A stretch of DNA of 64,000 nt from Proteus columbae (GCF_002777965.1 NZ_NGVR01000006.1:614-64613); one strand, 5' to 3'. Shown: positions 11,191-20,202, numbered from the stretch's first letter. Notes: generated from the letters alone by a model not told the origin. A program made the numbers and translations.

Positions 11191-12903
11191 TTAATAATTA
11201 AAGTTAATACTAAACCCCAAATTAACATGATCCGTTTTAAAGCCATCGGGTTTAGATAGTGGTGTACCAATAAATGAGTCATATTTTATTGTGGATGAAA
11301 ATAATGAACCTTTTATGCCCACAACTCCACCAGCAAGATGTTTACCTAATAATCGAGGATTATCCGTGTTTGTTTTTAGCTCACCGTAATCTACACCAAG
11401 ATAAATAAACTGTTCCGATGCTGGATATTGCCAGCTCAATGTATTTTGTAAAAACCAACCTTCATTTGCACTGAGCGTTCTTTCACCATCAAATCCACGA
11501 ATAGTCCAACGATTGCCAATTGCAAACTGATCAATAGGTGTTAATGCATCCTGTGTCATTTGTTTTCGATAATTTGCTTGATATTTAAACTGCTGCTGAG
11601 CAATAGATATTGGAATATCTAATTCGGCACGCCATGTTAAAATATTAGCTTTATCTGTTGCATAGTAATTATCAAGATACTGTTCTTCATAAGCAGCCAT
11701 TGAACCAAACCAGCGAGTTCCTTTTTGGTAATTTATGCTAGCTTCCAAAGTTCCAAAACTGAAATATTGACGATGAGAGAGATTCATTAACCAATGACTA
11801 ACTCGTCGGCGTTGTATTTCAATTTCAGTATTATCAATATAGTTTCGTAAGACTTTAGCTTGAACACCATAACGTAATGCCGTTTTACTCTTCTGATTAC
11901 GGAAAAGAATGTATGACACACCTGCATTAATACTGTCACTTTCTCCTGAATAGAGAATATCTTTAATATGACCTGCTACTGTTTGAGAATAATCGTATTT
12001 AGAGGCGTTAATATCAAATAGCCAATAGCCAAAAGGAATTGAATAATGCGCCATAATATTTTGGTTATTCTTACTACCAACAAAATCTAAATCACGTTCT
12101 GTTGATAAATAAAACAAATCACTCATCGCTAAAGGGTTATCTAGCGCTAACATTAAGCCACCTTGATAACGCCCCGTTGCGGGTGATCCTGCATCATTGA
12201 TCCATAATGAAGTATGCCAGAAACGAGATTGTTTTCGTTTTATCACAATATCGCTTTCACCCGCATTTTCACCTGGTTTAATTTCCATTTCAGCACTAAC
12301 AACTGGCAATCGCTGTAGGTTTTCTAACCCTTGTTCAATATCACGTAAATCGAGTAGCTGTTTTTTATGCGCAGGCATACTGGTATACAGCAAAGCATAT
12401 TTATCAGAATCATCAGTAAACTTAACATTGCGAATAATGCCGGGAACTATTGTTAAATATAATGTTCCACGACTAATATCTTGTTCAGGTACAACAATAC
12501 GTGTTGTGATCCACCCATGTGTTAATAGGCGATTTTGCATGCGGGTGACGACGGTGTTTATTCCGTTTATCCCCAAACATTGCCCTATAAATTCAGTTTT
12601 AAAAAGAGGTAAGTTAACCCAATGAGGAATAACTTCTGCATTAGTTATTTCAATGTGCTCGATTTGAAAACAGAGTTTTTCTTCCGCTTCATTCTCTTTT
12701 TCTTCATATTGGCTAATATCAAAATATATATCTGGTGTTTCAGGTGTTAATTGTTGATAAAGAGCCTCTTGTTGACTTTGGTTATGCTGTTGTTGTTGAT
12801 TAAATATTTCAGTCGCTTTTTCAGAAGCATATACTGAAGATATAGGAATATTAAATAGTGTAAAAAACACCCATAATTTCAAAAAGAGTATGATTTTTTT
12901 CAT
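11191..12903 (-). CDS. FhaC/ShlB/CdiB-type outer-membrane two-partner secretion transporter
   Basis: TpsB/Omp85-superfamily pore that exports the adjacent exoprotein across the outer membrane; 570 aa is normal for the family. The N-terminus is a signal peptide ending near VYA-SEK, followed by a Gln-rich stretch. POTRA domains occupy about residues 75-225, with the family signature TTRIVVPEQDISRGTLYL and PGIIRNVKF. A 16-strand-type barrel follows, with the conserved loop-6 motif WTIRGFDGERTLS and a C-terminal strand ending in aromatic Phe/Tyr residues (FSINFNY). The gene sits 80 bp upstream of the exoprotein on the same strand and is probably co-transcribed. No good Shine-Dalgarno precedes the ATG, which lies in a very AT-rich leader. 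Specific name (cdiB, fhaC or other) is left open. Confidence 0.93.
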   Translation of the reverse strand: MKKIILFLKLWVFFTLFNIPISSVYASEKATEIFNQQQQHNQSQQEALYQQLTPETPDIYFDISQYEEKENEAEEKLCFQIEHIEITNAEVIPHWVNLPLFKTEFIGQCLGINGINTVVTRMQNRLLTHGWITTRIVVPEQDISRGTLYLTIVPGIIRNVKFTDDSDKYALLYTSMPAHKKQLLDLRDIEQGLENLQRLPVVSAEMEIKPGENAGESDIVIKRKQSRFWHTSLWINDAGSPATGRYQGGLMLALDNPLAMSDLFYLSTERDLDFVGSKNNQNIMAHYSIPFGYWLFDINASKYDYSQTVAGHIKDILYSGESDSINAGVSYILFRNQKSKTALRYGVQAKVLRNYIDNTEIEIQRRRVSHWLMNLSHRQYFSFGTLEASINYQKGTRWFGSMAAYEEQYLDNYYATDKANILTWRAELDIPISIAQQQFKYQANYRKQMTQDALTPIDQFAIGNRWTIRGFDGERTLSANEGWFLQNTLSWQYPASEQFIYLGVDYGELKTNTDNPRLLGKHLAGGVVGIKGSLFSSTIKYDSFIGTPLSKPDGFKTDHVNLGFSINFNY

Positions 12904-12969
12904 ATTATGTAATAAATAAAGTCTGTGCTTTTAATTGTATTTATTTAGGATACATCTAATCTTTAATAT

Positions 12970-13004
12970 TATTGATATTAATATATGTAAAGTAAATATC
13001 AATA
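12970..13004. promoter_or_regulatory. 10-bp inverted repeat upstream of the transporter gene
   Basis: TATTGATATT and AATATCAATA are perfect inverted arms separated by 15 bp, 67-101 bp upstream of the transporter start, in the AT-rich 12904-13240 gap between this operon and plaP. It could be an operator. There is no T-run to suggest a terminator. AT-rich sequence makes chance palindromes likely. Nothing else was seen in this gap apart from the plaP terminator. Confidence 0.3.
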
Positions 13005-13237
13005 ATTGAATAACAAATAAAATACCGTGACTTTAACAATATAAAAATTAAAAAAATCAACTTATGTTAAAAAATCAGTCTTATGTAATAACAAAAATCA
13101 CTTAATAAATTTATTAATGTTAACCTTAATAAATTATGAAAGTTAAAATAAATTACATTTTATATTATTTTAATTTGAAAAATTTAAAGTAAAATATTTT
13201 ATTATTGAAATATTTATTCCATGTAAATAAAAACTTA

Positions 13238-13270
13238 AAATAAAAAAATGGCTTCATTACTGAAGCCATT
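13238..13270 (-). terminator. Intrinsic terminator after plaP
   Basis: Stem AATGGCTTCA / TGAAGCCATT with a 4-nt loop, followed on the minus strand by a T-run. It lies 34 bp past the plaP stop. Confidence 0.85.
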
Positions 13271-13303
13271 TCTACACTGATTTTTATGACAATTTTTATA
13301 GCA

Positions 13304-14683
13304 TTACTTTTCTGGCATTTGTGGCATTGGCCGGCGGAACCGACGAGTGATCCACACCATATAAAGTATACCAATTGCGCCCCAAACAAGCCCTAACTCC
13401 ATAGAACCTGGTTCAAGGTTTATCCACAAGACACCCATTGTCGCAGCACCAATGATAGGTAATATCAGGTAATTAATGTGATCCATTAATCCTTTATTAC
13501 GGCGCTCACGAATATAGAACTGTGAAATAACAGACAGATTCACGAAAGTAAACGCAACTAACGCACCAAAGTTAATTAATGCAGTTGCAGTCACTAAATC
13601 AAAGAACACGGCACCCAAGGCTAAGAAACCGACTAATAGCACGTTAAATGCAGGTGTACGCCATTTAGGATGTACGTAACCAAATGTCTTCTCTGGGAAT
13701 ACTCCATCGCGACCCATAACATAAAGTAAACGAGCAACACCTGCGTGAGCCGCCATACCGGATGCTAATACAGTCACACAAGAGAACACTAAAATAATGG
13801 ACTGGAATAAAGCACCAGCGACATACAGCATTATTTCAGGTTGCGACTCTTCTGGATTCTTGAATCGTGAAATATCTGGGAAATACAATTGTAAAAAGTA
13901 AGAAACAGCAATAAAGATGATCCCACCAATTAGCGCAGTTAAGAAAATTGCTTTAGGGATAACTTTACCAGCATTTGGTGTCTCTTCTGATAATGTACTG
14001 ATACCGTCAAAACCTAAGAATGAGAAACAGAGTATTGTCGCTCCGGTTATCATCGGTATAACTTCAGCATCAACAGACGCAAACGGTCTAAAGGTCCATA
14101 ACTCCCCTGCACCTTCTCCGTTATAAACACCGTGAATAAGTAATCCAACAAACACAACCATTACTGCCACTTGCACAATAACAATTGCTGTATTTAAGTT
14201 AGCAACAACGTTAATACCACGCAGGTTAAAGAACGTCATTAAAGCCACTAAGCCAAATACAAAGATCCACGGTTCAACACCCGGGAATATTGCTTGTAAA
14301 TAGATTTTCGCCAATAAAATATTGATCATTGGCATAAATAAATAGTCGAGTAAAGACGACCAACCCACCATAAAGCCAACATAAGGACTCATGGATTTTT
14401 GAGCATAAGTATACGCAGAGCCTGCGGAAGGAAAACGCTTAACTAATTTTCCATAACTTACAGCTGTAAATAAAATTGCAACTAAAGCAATCGCATACGA
14501 GGTTGCTACGTGACCATTCGTAATGCCAGAAACGATACCAAATGTATCGAAAATAGTCATAGGCTGTAAAAAAGCAAGCCCCATCATGACTACCTGCATT
14601 AGAGTCAAGGTTTTACGTAATTGAACTCGATTGTTAGCACCAGTTTGGTTAGTGCCGATAGAGGAGATGACGTTATCTGACAT
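13304..14683 (-). CDS. plaP: Putrescine importer PlaP (APC family)
   Basis: Inner-membrane amino acid/polyamine permease of the APC superfamily, 459 aa with about 12 hydrophobic segments. The N-terminus [20 protein letters not shown] and the motifs [31 protein letters not shown] and [13 protein letters not shown] are those of the PuuP/PlaP pair. The N-terminal sequence and overall pattern resemble E. coli PlaP (YeeF) more than PuuP. PlaP-dependent putrescine uptake is known to affect swarming in Proteus mirabilis. GGGAGGG lies 7 nt before the ATG, a strong ribosome binding site, and the first 11 nt overlap the end of a 69-codon upstream ORF. The gene is monocistronic apart from its leader ORFs, with a strong terminator behind it. 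Confidence 0.93.
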   Translation of the reverse strand: MSDNVISSIGTNQTGANNRVQLRKTLTLMQVVMMGLAFLQPMTIFDTFGIVSGITNGHVATSYAIALVAILFTAVSYGKLVKRFPSAGSAYTYAQKSMSPYVGFMVGWSSLLDYLFMPMINILLAKIYLQAIFPGVEPWIFVFGLVALMTFFNLRGINVVANLNTAIVIVQVAVMVVFVGLLIHGVYNGEGAGELWTFRPFASVDAEVIPMITGATILCFSFLGFDGISTLSEETPNAGKVIPKAIFLTALIGGIIFIAVSYFLQLYFPDISRFKNPEESQPEIMLYVAGALFQSIILVFSCVTVLASGMAAHAGVARLLYVMGRDGVFPEKTFGYVHPKWRTPAFNVLLVGFLALGAVFFDLVTATALINFGALVAFTFVNLSVISQFYIRERRNKGLMDHINYLILPIIGAATMGVLWINLEPGSMELGLVWGAIGILYMVWITRRFRRPMPQMPEK

Positions 14684-14882
14684 TAGCGAACCCTCCCATA
14701 ACTTCGGTTTGAGTATTAGATAAACTCAACCGACAGTTACTGGGAAGACTTCGCATCTGCCTATAAACAGAATAGAATGAAGTTTTTAAAGATGTGTATG
14801 TGTTTAGGAGACGCCGTGCTCCGTAGTCATCATTGCCCGCAGTGCCGTTAGGCCCGACTGCGAAAGAGAATAATTGTACCAT
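14673..14882 (-). CDS. 69-aa leader ORF overlapping the plaP start
   Basis: ORF starting [19 protein letters not shown], with AGGA 8 nt before its ATG. Its last 11 nt overlap the plaP start (AATGTCAGATAA), an arrangement that suggests translational coupling. I recall that E. coli plaP is overlapped by a 20-aa small protein, YoeI, beginning MGQFFAYA; the short M-x-Q-hF-x-x-A likeness at the N-terminus may be real or chance. The product is soluble, with Arg/Ser-rich C-terminal half ([15 protein letters not shown]) and no membrane segment. It may act as a regulatory leader, a small protein, or both. Function is unknown. Confidence 0.55.
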   Translation of the reverse strand: MVQLFSFAVGPNGTAGNDDYGARRLLNTYTSLKTSFYSVYRQMRSLPSNCRLSLSNTQTEVMGGFANVR

Positions 14883-15000
14883 ATTAGCATTCCTCTATCA
14901 TGACAACCCTTTCTCTAAGGGGCTGGCTGCTAATCAAATTATGTTATCTATTCAGACTCAAATGAATCTGACCTCTTGGTGTAGTAATAAGTAAAAATGC

Positions 15001-15033
15001 AAAAAAAAACCGATGCACTTTAAACGCATCAGT
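15001..15033 (-). terminator. Intrinsic terminator (possible attenuator) inside the plaP leader
   Basis: On the minus strand CTGATGC and GCATCGG pair around a loop of about 9 nt and are followed directly by nine T residues. The hairpin begins 8 nt after the stop of the 16-codon leader ORF and lies 118 nt before the 69-codon ORF. The 3' arm (GTGCAT) can also pair with ATGCGC inside the leader ORF, an alternative that would remove the terminator hairpin. Confidence 0.8.
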
Positions 15034-15040
15034 CATATTT

Positions 15041-15091
15041 TTAGTGGGCGCATTTTGCACGTCTCAGACTTAAATAGCAATACATTTTCAT
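15041..15091 (-). CDS. Putative 16-aa leader peptide upstream of plaP
   Basis: Short ORF encoding MKMYCYLSLRRAKCAH. A perfect Shine-Dalgarno AAGGAGG (15099-15105) stands 7 nt before the ATG, far better than most ribosome binding sites in the window. The stop codon is followed within 8 nt by a strong intrinsic terminator and about 360 nt later by plaP. This is the layout of a ribosome-controlled attenuator. The peptide has paired Arg codons (AGA CGT) and two Cys codons, either of which could be a sensing point; that is inference. It could instead be a free-standing small protein gene with its own terminator. Confidence 0.5.
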   Translation of the reverse strand: MKMYCYLSLRRAKCAH

Positions 15092-15603
15092 CAAAAAGCC
15101 TCCTTTTTTTACGATCTTTTCAATTCGCAAACTAAGTCAACATATAACGCCACATTTTATTAACAATAATTGTGCTTTTATCACAAGTTTTAAGTTTTAA
15201 ATACTTCAAAAGTCATTACTACATCGAAATAAAATAAAACATAATACATTGATAAATAAGAATTAAACTTCACATTAAAATTAATATCATCAACAGAACA
15301 TCAAAATAAAGCATTTAAAATACATTAATAAGATTAATGCTAATATTTTGTTAACTCATGCTTTCTTTATTTCCCAAAAATAGACTTTTAATAAAAAGTG
15401 TCTATTTTTTAATAGCCTGTTTTATATAAATAAAAAGTAAGAAAATAAATTAAGAAAAAAATGACTGGTAATAAGTAGAAATAACAATCTAATAGTCCGA
15501 ATAAAACGATGAATAAGATGAATTATTGAGCTAAATATAGACCTCAATATTTAAACTTTCCAGTATTAATTCTGAGCAAATGAAAGAAAATTAGAGATAA
15601 AAA
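15092..15603. other. AT-rich intergenic region between plaP leader and TonB receptor terminator
   Basis: About 510 bp without a credible coding ORF. It holds an imperfect hairpin at 15376-15409 (AAAAATAGAC arms with a 2-nt bulge, loop AATA) that has T-runs on both strands and could end transcripts in either direction, although no gene ends there. The plaP promoter must lie in or near the left part; no convincing -35/-10 pair stood out. Confidence 0.5.
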
Positions 15604-15624
15604 AAGACTCCACAAGTGGAGTCT
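15597..15624 (-). terminator. Intrinsic terminator after the TonB-dependent receptor
   Basis: AGACTCCAC / GTGGAGTCT inverted arms, with a T-run on the minus strand, 27 bp past the receptor stop. Confidence 0.85.
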
Positions 15625-15650
15625 TAATGACACAAACTGAGGGTGAAAAA

Positions 15651-17669
15651 TTAGAAGTTATAGTTCAAGCCAATGTTGTAACGACGACCTTCTAATGTAG
15701 TATTAAAATGTTCTTGGTCAATACGACGATCTAGCACGTTATAAACACCACCAATCACATTAAGTTGTTTGGTTAAGCTGTAGCTGGTACCAATATCAAC
15801 AAATGCATAAGAAGGCGTACCATGTGACATAGAGGTGCGTGATAAGTAATCAGAGGTTTTACCTCGGAAGTTAATACGCGCCCAGGTTTCCATTTCTGGT
15901 GTTGTTTCCCAGTTTAAGGTCGCATTAGCCATATGGCGTGGCTGTTTATTTAATGGCTTACCTTTGAAATCACCACTTTTTTGTTCAGTATCAGTAAAGG
16001 TATAGTTAGCCGCTAAATTCCACTCTGGTGATATCGTCCAATTAAAGGTGGCTTCAATACCACGCATATTGGCTTTATCTACGTTAGTTCTATCACTAAC
16101 AAAGTCATAAGGCTTCCCATTATTACCAACACCATCTGCTAATGTACAATCACGTAGATCCGTCATTTTAGAACCGTCTTTATTTGTACGGCTATCACAA
16201 CGACGATCTTCCATAATCTTATCTTTAAAGTCGGTATTGAAAAGACCTAAACTTGCCGTCAGGTTTTCACGGTTATCCCAAATAATTGAGATTTCTTCAG
16301 TCACTGATTTTTCAGGTTTTAAGCTTGGGTTACCATAAATAACTGCATCATAACTACCACCACCTGTACCTTGACCCCATGATGCTGTTGCTTGACGTAA
16401 ATCAGGAGAACGATAACCGGTAGATACCCCTCCTTTTAACGTCCACTCATCAGCAAGATGCCATACGCCATATACTCGTGGTGTCCAGTGCGTACCAAAG
16501 TTTTCATCTTTATCCATACGCAGACCGCCCGTTAAAGCGAAATCGTTGGTCATCGCCCACTCATCTTCAGCAAATAATGCCCAACTATAACGGTCTAATT
16601 TATTGCTACCTTTAAGTTTATTCCCTTCATCTTTTAATTCTTCATAACGATATTGGGCACCAACACTTAAGGTATGATCACCTAACATTAAAACCGTCTG
16701 ATTACGCACGGTTGTGTCGTCATAATCCATTTTACGAGATGGATTACGGCTTTCATCACGCTGAACATATGTATTCATCGTTCCAAAATCATAAACACCA
16801 TCATGAGTAAGTGCATAATGTGTCAGTTCATAGTCAGTAAAACTACTTTCAGGGGTTTTTCCTCGGCTAGGCACCCCTGATTTAGAATGCCACACACGGG
16901 AGTCACGATGTTGATTATCTTTTTTAAACTCAAAATCAATCGTGTTCTGCTCATCAGGTGTCCAACTTAAAGTACCGCCACCTGTTGCTGTGATCTGACG
17001 GTTATAGCCATTCACAATTTTGTCTTCGCTACGGTGTGAATATTGACCTTGAATTTTCAAGCCCAACACATTATCAATTAATGGACCACCCGCATAAAAA
17101 CTGCCTTGATTAGTGTTACCTGAATCTTTACGCTCTGTAATAGTACTGTCCGCACGTAAACTAAAGTTCCACTCTTTTTGCGCTTTACGGGTAATAATAT
17201 TGATAACCCCACCCATTGCATCTGAACCATATAAAGAAGACATTGGGCCACGTACAACTTCAATACGTTCAATAGCAGGTAAAGGCGGTAACCAACCTTG
17301 TTCAATACCAGAGTTATCACTATTAGGACGCGTTTCACGCGATGTAACACGCTTACCATCAACCAAAATCATGGTATATTTTGCATCCATACCACGAATA
17401 CTAATATCAGAACTACTTCCACCGCCTGTTACTAATACGCCGGGAACATCTTTTAATGCGTCAGTCACATCACGGTAAGATTTGGTTTCTAGCTGTTCAC
17501 GAGTGACAACAGAAACCGATGCAGGTGCATCTTCAACAGTTTGCTTAAACCCAGAAGCGGTTGTTACAAGCAATTTTTCTACATTTTCTGCTGATGCAGT
17601 CATAACAAAACTTGATGCAATAGCAGCAACAACGCCAAGCGCGATTTTATTTTTATTTAACACTACCAT
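15651..17669 (-). CDS. TonB-dependent outer-membrane receptor, CirA/catecholate-siderophore type
   Basis: 672-aa outer-membrane iron-siderophore receptor powered by TonB-ExbBD. A signal peptide ends at TASA-EN (residue 27) and is followed by a TonB-box-like LLVTTAS. The plug spans about residues 40-160, with DAPASVSVVTREQL, IRGMDAKYTMILVDGKRV and ERIEVVRGPMSSLYGSDAMG. The barrel follows, with YGNPSLKPEKS and a terminal Phe. The plug motifs and length match colicin I receptor CirA and related catecholate receptors, but the ligand cannot be read from sequence. GGAG stands 8 nt before the ATG. It is the last gene of a minus-strand set with a siderophore ABC permease and ATPase, 178 bp downstream of the ATPase stop. 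Confidence 0.9.
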   Translation of the reverse strand: MVVLNKNKIALGVVAAIASSFVMTASAENVEKLLVTTASGFKQTVEDAPASVSVVTREQLETKSYRDVTDALKDVPGVLVTGGGSSSDISIRGMDAKYTMILVDGKRVTSRETRPNSDNSGIEQGWLPPLPAIERIEVVRGPMSSLYGSDAMGGVINIITRKAQKEWNFSLRADSTITERKDSGNTNQGSFYAGGPLIDNVLGLKIQGQYSHRSEDKIVNGYNRQITATGGGTLSWTPDEQNTIDFEFKKDNQHRDSRVWHSKSGVPSRGKTPESSFTDYELTHYALTHDGVYDFGTMNTYVQRDESRNPSRKMDYDDTTVRNQTVLMLGDHTLSVGAQYRYEELKDEGNKLKGSNKLDRYSWALFAEDEWAMTNDFALTGGLRMDKDENFGTHWTPRVYGVWHLADEWTLKGGVSTGYRSPDLRQATASWGQGTGGGSYDAVIYGNPSLKPEKSVTEEISIIWDNRENLTASLGLFNTDFKDKIMEDRRCDSRTNKDGSKMTDLRDCTLADGVGNNGKPYDFVSDRTNVDKANMRGIEATFNWTISPEWNLAANYTFTDTEQKSGDFKGKPLNKQPRHMANATLNWETTPEMETWARINFRGKTSDYLSRTSMSHGTPSYAFVDIGTSYSLTKQLNVIGGVYNVLDRRIDQEHFNTTLEGRRYNIGLNYNF

Positions 17670-17682
17670 TCCCGATTCTCCA

Positions 17683-17767
17683 AGAATATATATTCTTTAC
17701 GTTTTATATAGATGGATATATCGACGATTGCTCAGAAATTAGGGTAATAAATAAATTTAATTACCCT
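17683..17767 (-). promoter_or_regulatory. Inverted repeats in the receptor leader
   Basis: Two palindromic elements lie between the ATPase gene and the receptor. AGAATATATATTCT (17683-17696) is a 14-bp perfect palindrome just upstream of the ribosome binding site. AGGGTAAT / ATTACCCT (17741-17748 and 17760-17767) is an 8-bp inverted repeat. Neither has a terminator T-run. They may be operators or mRNA hairpins that set receptor expression separately from the ABC genes. Confidence 0.3.
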
Positions 17768-17846
17768 TGGTTATTTTAATATTATTTTTATATCCCTATT
17801 TACTGCATCCCTATATTGACTTCTTTTCTCTTTCTCTTTTACTTCT

Positions 17847-18629
17847 CTATATTTTATCCACTAAACCATCAATAATAATTTGGGGTATTCCTTGTGAACA
17901 ATATTCCAATCGACCTTGAACACCATAAACATCGGCAAGGCTTTGTGCCGTGATAACCTTATCTGGTGCGCCTTGTGCAATTAACTGTCCTTGTTTCAAC
18001 ATTAATACATGTTCGCCATGTCGTAAGGCGATATTAATATCGTGGACAACGACGACAGTAATAATATTTCTACGTTGTGTTTCTTTAGCAACTAAATCCA
18101 TTACATGATATTGGTAATTAAGATCTAGTGCGCTTAATGGCTCATCCAATAATAATAAAGAAGGTTGTCTAATTAATGATTGAGCAAGCCCAACTAATTG
18201 TTTTTGACCACCTGATAATTCATCTAAATATCGTAATGCTAAATGCTCAATACCTAATTGGCGCAATAAGTGCATTACCTGAGCTTCACTATGTTCATTA
18301 TGTAATCCACCTGAAGCACGCTGCGCCACAATAATGGATTCTAAAACATGTAAATGAACACCAGCAGGTAATGTTTGTGGCAAATAGACTACATTTTGAG
18401 CACGTTGTGCAAAATTCATCGACGCTAGATCGTTGCCATCTAAACTGACAACACCAGATGATTTATTTAATCCAGCCAACGCTCTTAATAATGTTGATTT
18501 TCCGCTACCGTTTGGCCCCAATAATACGGTGACTTTTCCTTTTGGCAATGGCTCAACATCTAGTGCCTTAATGATAAGATGTTTAGCATATCCAGCACTA
18601 AAATCTTGGATCTTTAATCCTTCCATCAT
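17847..18629 (-). CDS. Iron-siderophore ABC transporter ATP-binding protein (FepC/FecE type)
   Basis: 260-aa ATPase that energises siderophore uptake with the overlapping upstream permease. Walker A is GPNGSGKST (residues 38-46), the signature is LSGGQKQLVGLAQS, and Walker B is LLLLDEPLSALD, followed by an H-loop VVVVHDIN. Size and motifs are those of the FecE/FepC/FhuC family. The start codon overlaps the permease stop (TAATG), indicating translational coupling. A MM start leaves the first or second Met as the true start. Confidence 0.9.
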   Translation of the reverse strand: MMEGLKIQDFSAGYAKHLIIKALDVEPLPKGKVTVLLGPNGSGKSTLLRALAGLNKSSGVVSLDGNDLASMNFAQRAQNVVYLPQTLPAGVHLHVLESIIVAQRASGGLHNEHSEAQVMHLLRQLGIEHLALRYLDELSGGQKQLVGLAQSLIRQPSLLLLDEPLSALDLNYQYHVMDLVAKETQRRNIITVVVVHDINIALRHGEHVLMLKQGQLIAQGAPDKVITAQSLADVYGVQGRLEYCSQGIPQIIIDGLVDKI

Positions 18630-19717
18630 TAGATATTCCCTCTATGACGTAAAATCATACTGAGGAAAAATGGCACGCCCACCAGCGATGTCACAATACC
18701 CACTGGAATAATGACACCCGGTATTAAATTTTTAGAAGCAATAGATGCCAATGATAAAACTAAAGCACCAATTAATGCGCTTGCTGGCAGATAGAATCGA
18801 TGATCTTCACCAAACATCATGCGAGCAATATGAGGGGCAACTAAACCAATAAAGGCAATTGGCCCAACAAAAGCAACGGCGAGCGCGGTTAAAATACTGA
18901 TGCGCAGTAATGAGCCTAATCTTAAACGCTTTACATCAATACCAAAGCTAATCGCTCTATCTTCACCTAATCGCAATGCAGTTAATTTCCATGAACTCAT
19001 CCATGAAATCACCATAATGACAGCAAAAGCACCTGTCATAACACCGAGTTTTACCCATGTTGCACGCGCTAAACTTCCCATAGTCCAGAAAACCAAACCT
19101 TGGAGAGTGTCTTCTGTTGCAATAAATTGCATCATTGAGACTAGTGCATTAAAGGTAAACACCATTGCAATACCAAAAAGCACCACGCCAGATGTAGGAA
19201 CACGAGTCCAACGAGTAATTCCATCTAATAATAAAGCTGATAATAATGCGAAGAGAAACGCATTCGCCGAAATAAACCATTGGTCAGGAATACCCGGAAT
19301 ACCAATACCTAAAACAATCGCCAATGCAGCACCAAATGAAGCTGCATTTGATAAACCGAGTGTGAATGGACTTGCTAACGGGTTATTTAGAATAGTTTGC
19401 ATTTCTGCACCCGCTAATCCTAGCGACATGCCTACCACAACCGCCATTAGGGCATAAGGTAAGCGAATGTCCCATACAATCACTCGAGAACCTGCGTCAA
19501 CAAGCTCTGGTTGAAAAAGGGTTGTTAATAATTTATCAAGCGATAAACCAGAAGGTCCCATGGTGAAATCTAACACCACTGAACCACAAATAATTAAAAC
19601 GATAACTCCCAACCATAGCATGCGTTTATTCATCATTTTTCGATAATGGACTTTCACATTATCTGATTCATTTTTTTCATGCTCTTGTGTGGCGAGTCTC
19701 TCTGACATAATGCTCAT
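18629..19717 (-). CDS. Iron-siderophore ABC transporter permease (FecCD/BtuC family)
   Basis: Inner-membrane permease with about nine to ten hydrophobic segments. Family motifs are RLPYALMAVVVGMSLGLAGA, NNPLASPFTLGLSNAASFGA, and the coupling-region sequence GPIAFIGLVAPHIARMMFG. The start chosen is the Met of MSIMSERLATQEH; an in-frame ATG 54 bp upstream (19771) is also possible and neither has a strong Shine-Dalgarno. The family often works as two permeases or one homodimer; only one gene is present here. No periplasmic binding-protein gene is adjacent, so the substrate-binding component must be encoded elsewhere. Confidence 0.88.
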   Translation of the reverse strand: MSIMSERLATQEHEKNESDNVKVHYRKMMNKRMLWLGVIVLIICGSVVLDFTMGPSGLSLDKLLTTLFQPELVDAGSRVIVWDIRLPYALMAVVVGMSLGLAGAEMQTILNNPLASPFTLGLSNAASFGAALAIVLGIGIPGIPDQWFISANAFLFALLSALLLDGITRWTRVPTSGVVLFGIAMVFTFNALVSMMQFIATEDTLQGLVFWTMGSLARATWVKLGVMTGAFAVIMVISWMSSWKLTALRLGEDRAISFGIDVKRLRLGSLLRISILTALAVAFVGPIAFIGLVAPHIARMMFGEDHRFYLPASALIGALVLSLASIASKNLIPGVIIPVGIVTSLVGVPFFLSMILRHRGNI

Positions 19718-19771
19718 ATCAATTGTTGTACCTAGTTTTTTTTCTACGTTTTTCTGCTTCTGCCAACACAT

Positions 19772-20137
19772 TCAACAGGCAAAAACATACCGTACAACTC
19801 ATCAACTGTTTCTTATGTACCAAAAGCCAGTTATTAATTTGAGACAATTCATTCAACAAAGAAGTGAGTCGCAAAATTATTATACGGTGAAATATATCCG
19901 CTGTGTAACTTATTATATGGCGATAAATTATTGGTTGGCTGTATTGAGCACTAGAAGGGCTAATTATTATCAGACTCATTACATTAAGCATATTATTTAC
20001 AACCAACAGCGCCATTATTTTATTTTTCAGCAAATAAATTATACGCCAACAATAAAGCAAATAATAATAATTATCAATGCGATTGTTAATATAATTAGAA
20101 TTTTTGTATGTTTTTTATAATTGACTGGTGAAAAAAT
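19772..20137. other. AT-rich gap upstream of the siderophore permease
   Basis: About 365 bp with short overlapping ORFs in several frames that show no family features. It contains the Fur-box candidate at 20057-20075 and a second partial GATAATAATTA match near 19960-19975. This is where a binding-protein gene might be expected. No remnant could be recognised by eye. Confidence 0.4.
20057..20075 (-). promoter_or_regulatory. Candidate Fur box for the siderophore operon
   Basis: The minus-strand 19-mer GATAATTATTATTATTTGC matches 14 of 19 positions of the Fur consensus GATAATGATAATCATTATC. It lies about 340 bp upstream of the permease start and just past the lysP terminator. Iron repression of the operon is inference from this match and from gene content. 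Confidence 0.5.
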
Positions 20138-20182
20138 GAAAAACGCCCGTTTTATAGTGATCGATATCACAAAACGGGCGTT
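20134..20182 (-). terminator. Intrinsic terminator after lysP
   Basis: Perfect 12-bp arms AACGCCCGTTTT / AAAACGGGCGTT, with a further GTGAT/ATCAC pairing in the loop and T-rich sequence on the minus-strand side. Confidence 0.88.
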
Positions 20183-20202
20183 CTAATAACTTGATTTATA
20201 GG

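Noticed and set aside
12197-12625. 142-codon plus-strand ORF inside the transporter gene
   Set aside because: Antisense to the POTRA region of a well-supported gene.
1-12903. Naming the two-partner system hpmBA, the Proteus haemolysin
   Set aside because: The visible exoprotein exceeds 3,700 residues, more than twice the haemolysin length, and has CdiA-like middle regions.
19719-20060. Minus-strand 113-aa ORF overlapping the permease start
   Set aside because: No family features, unlike codon use and overlap with the permease N-terminus; treated as non-coding.
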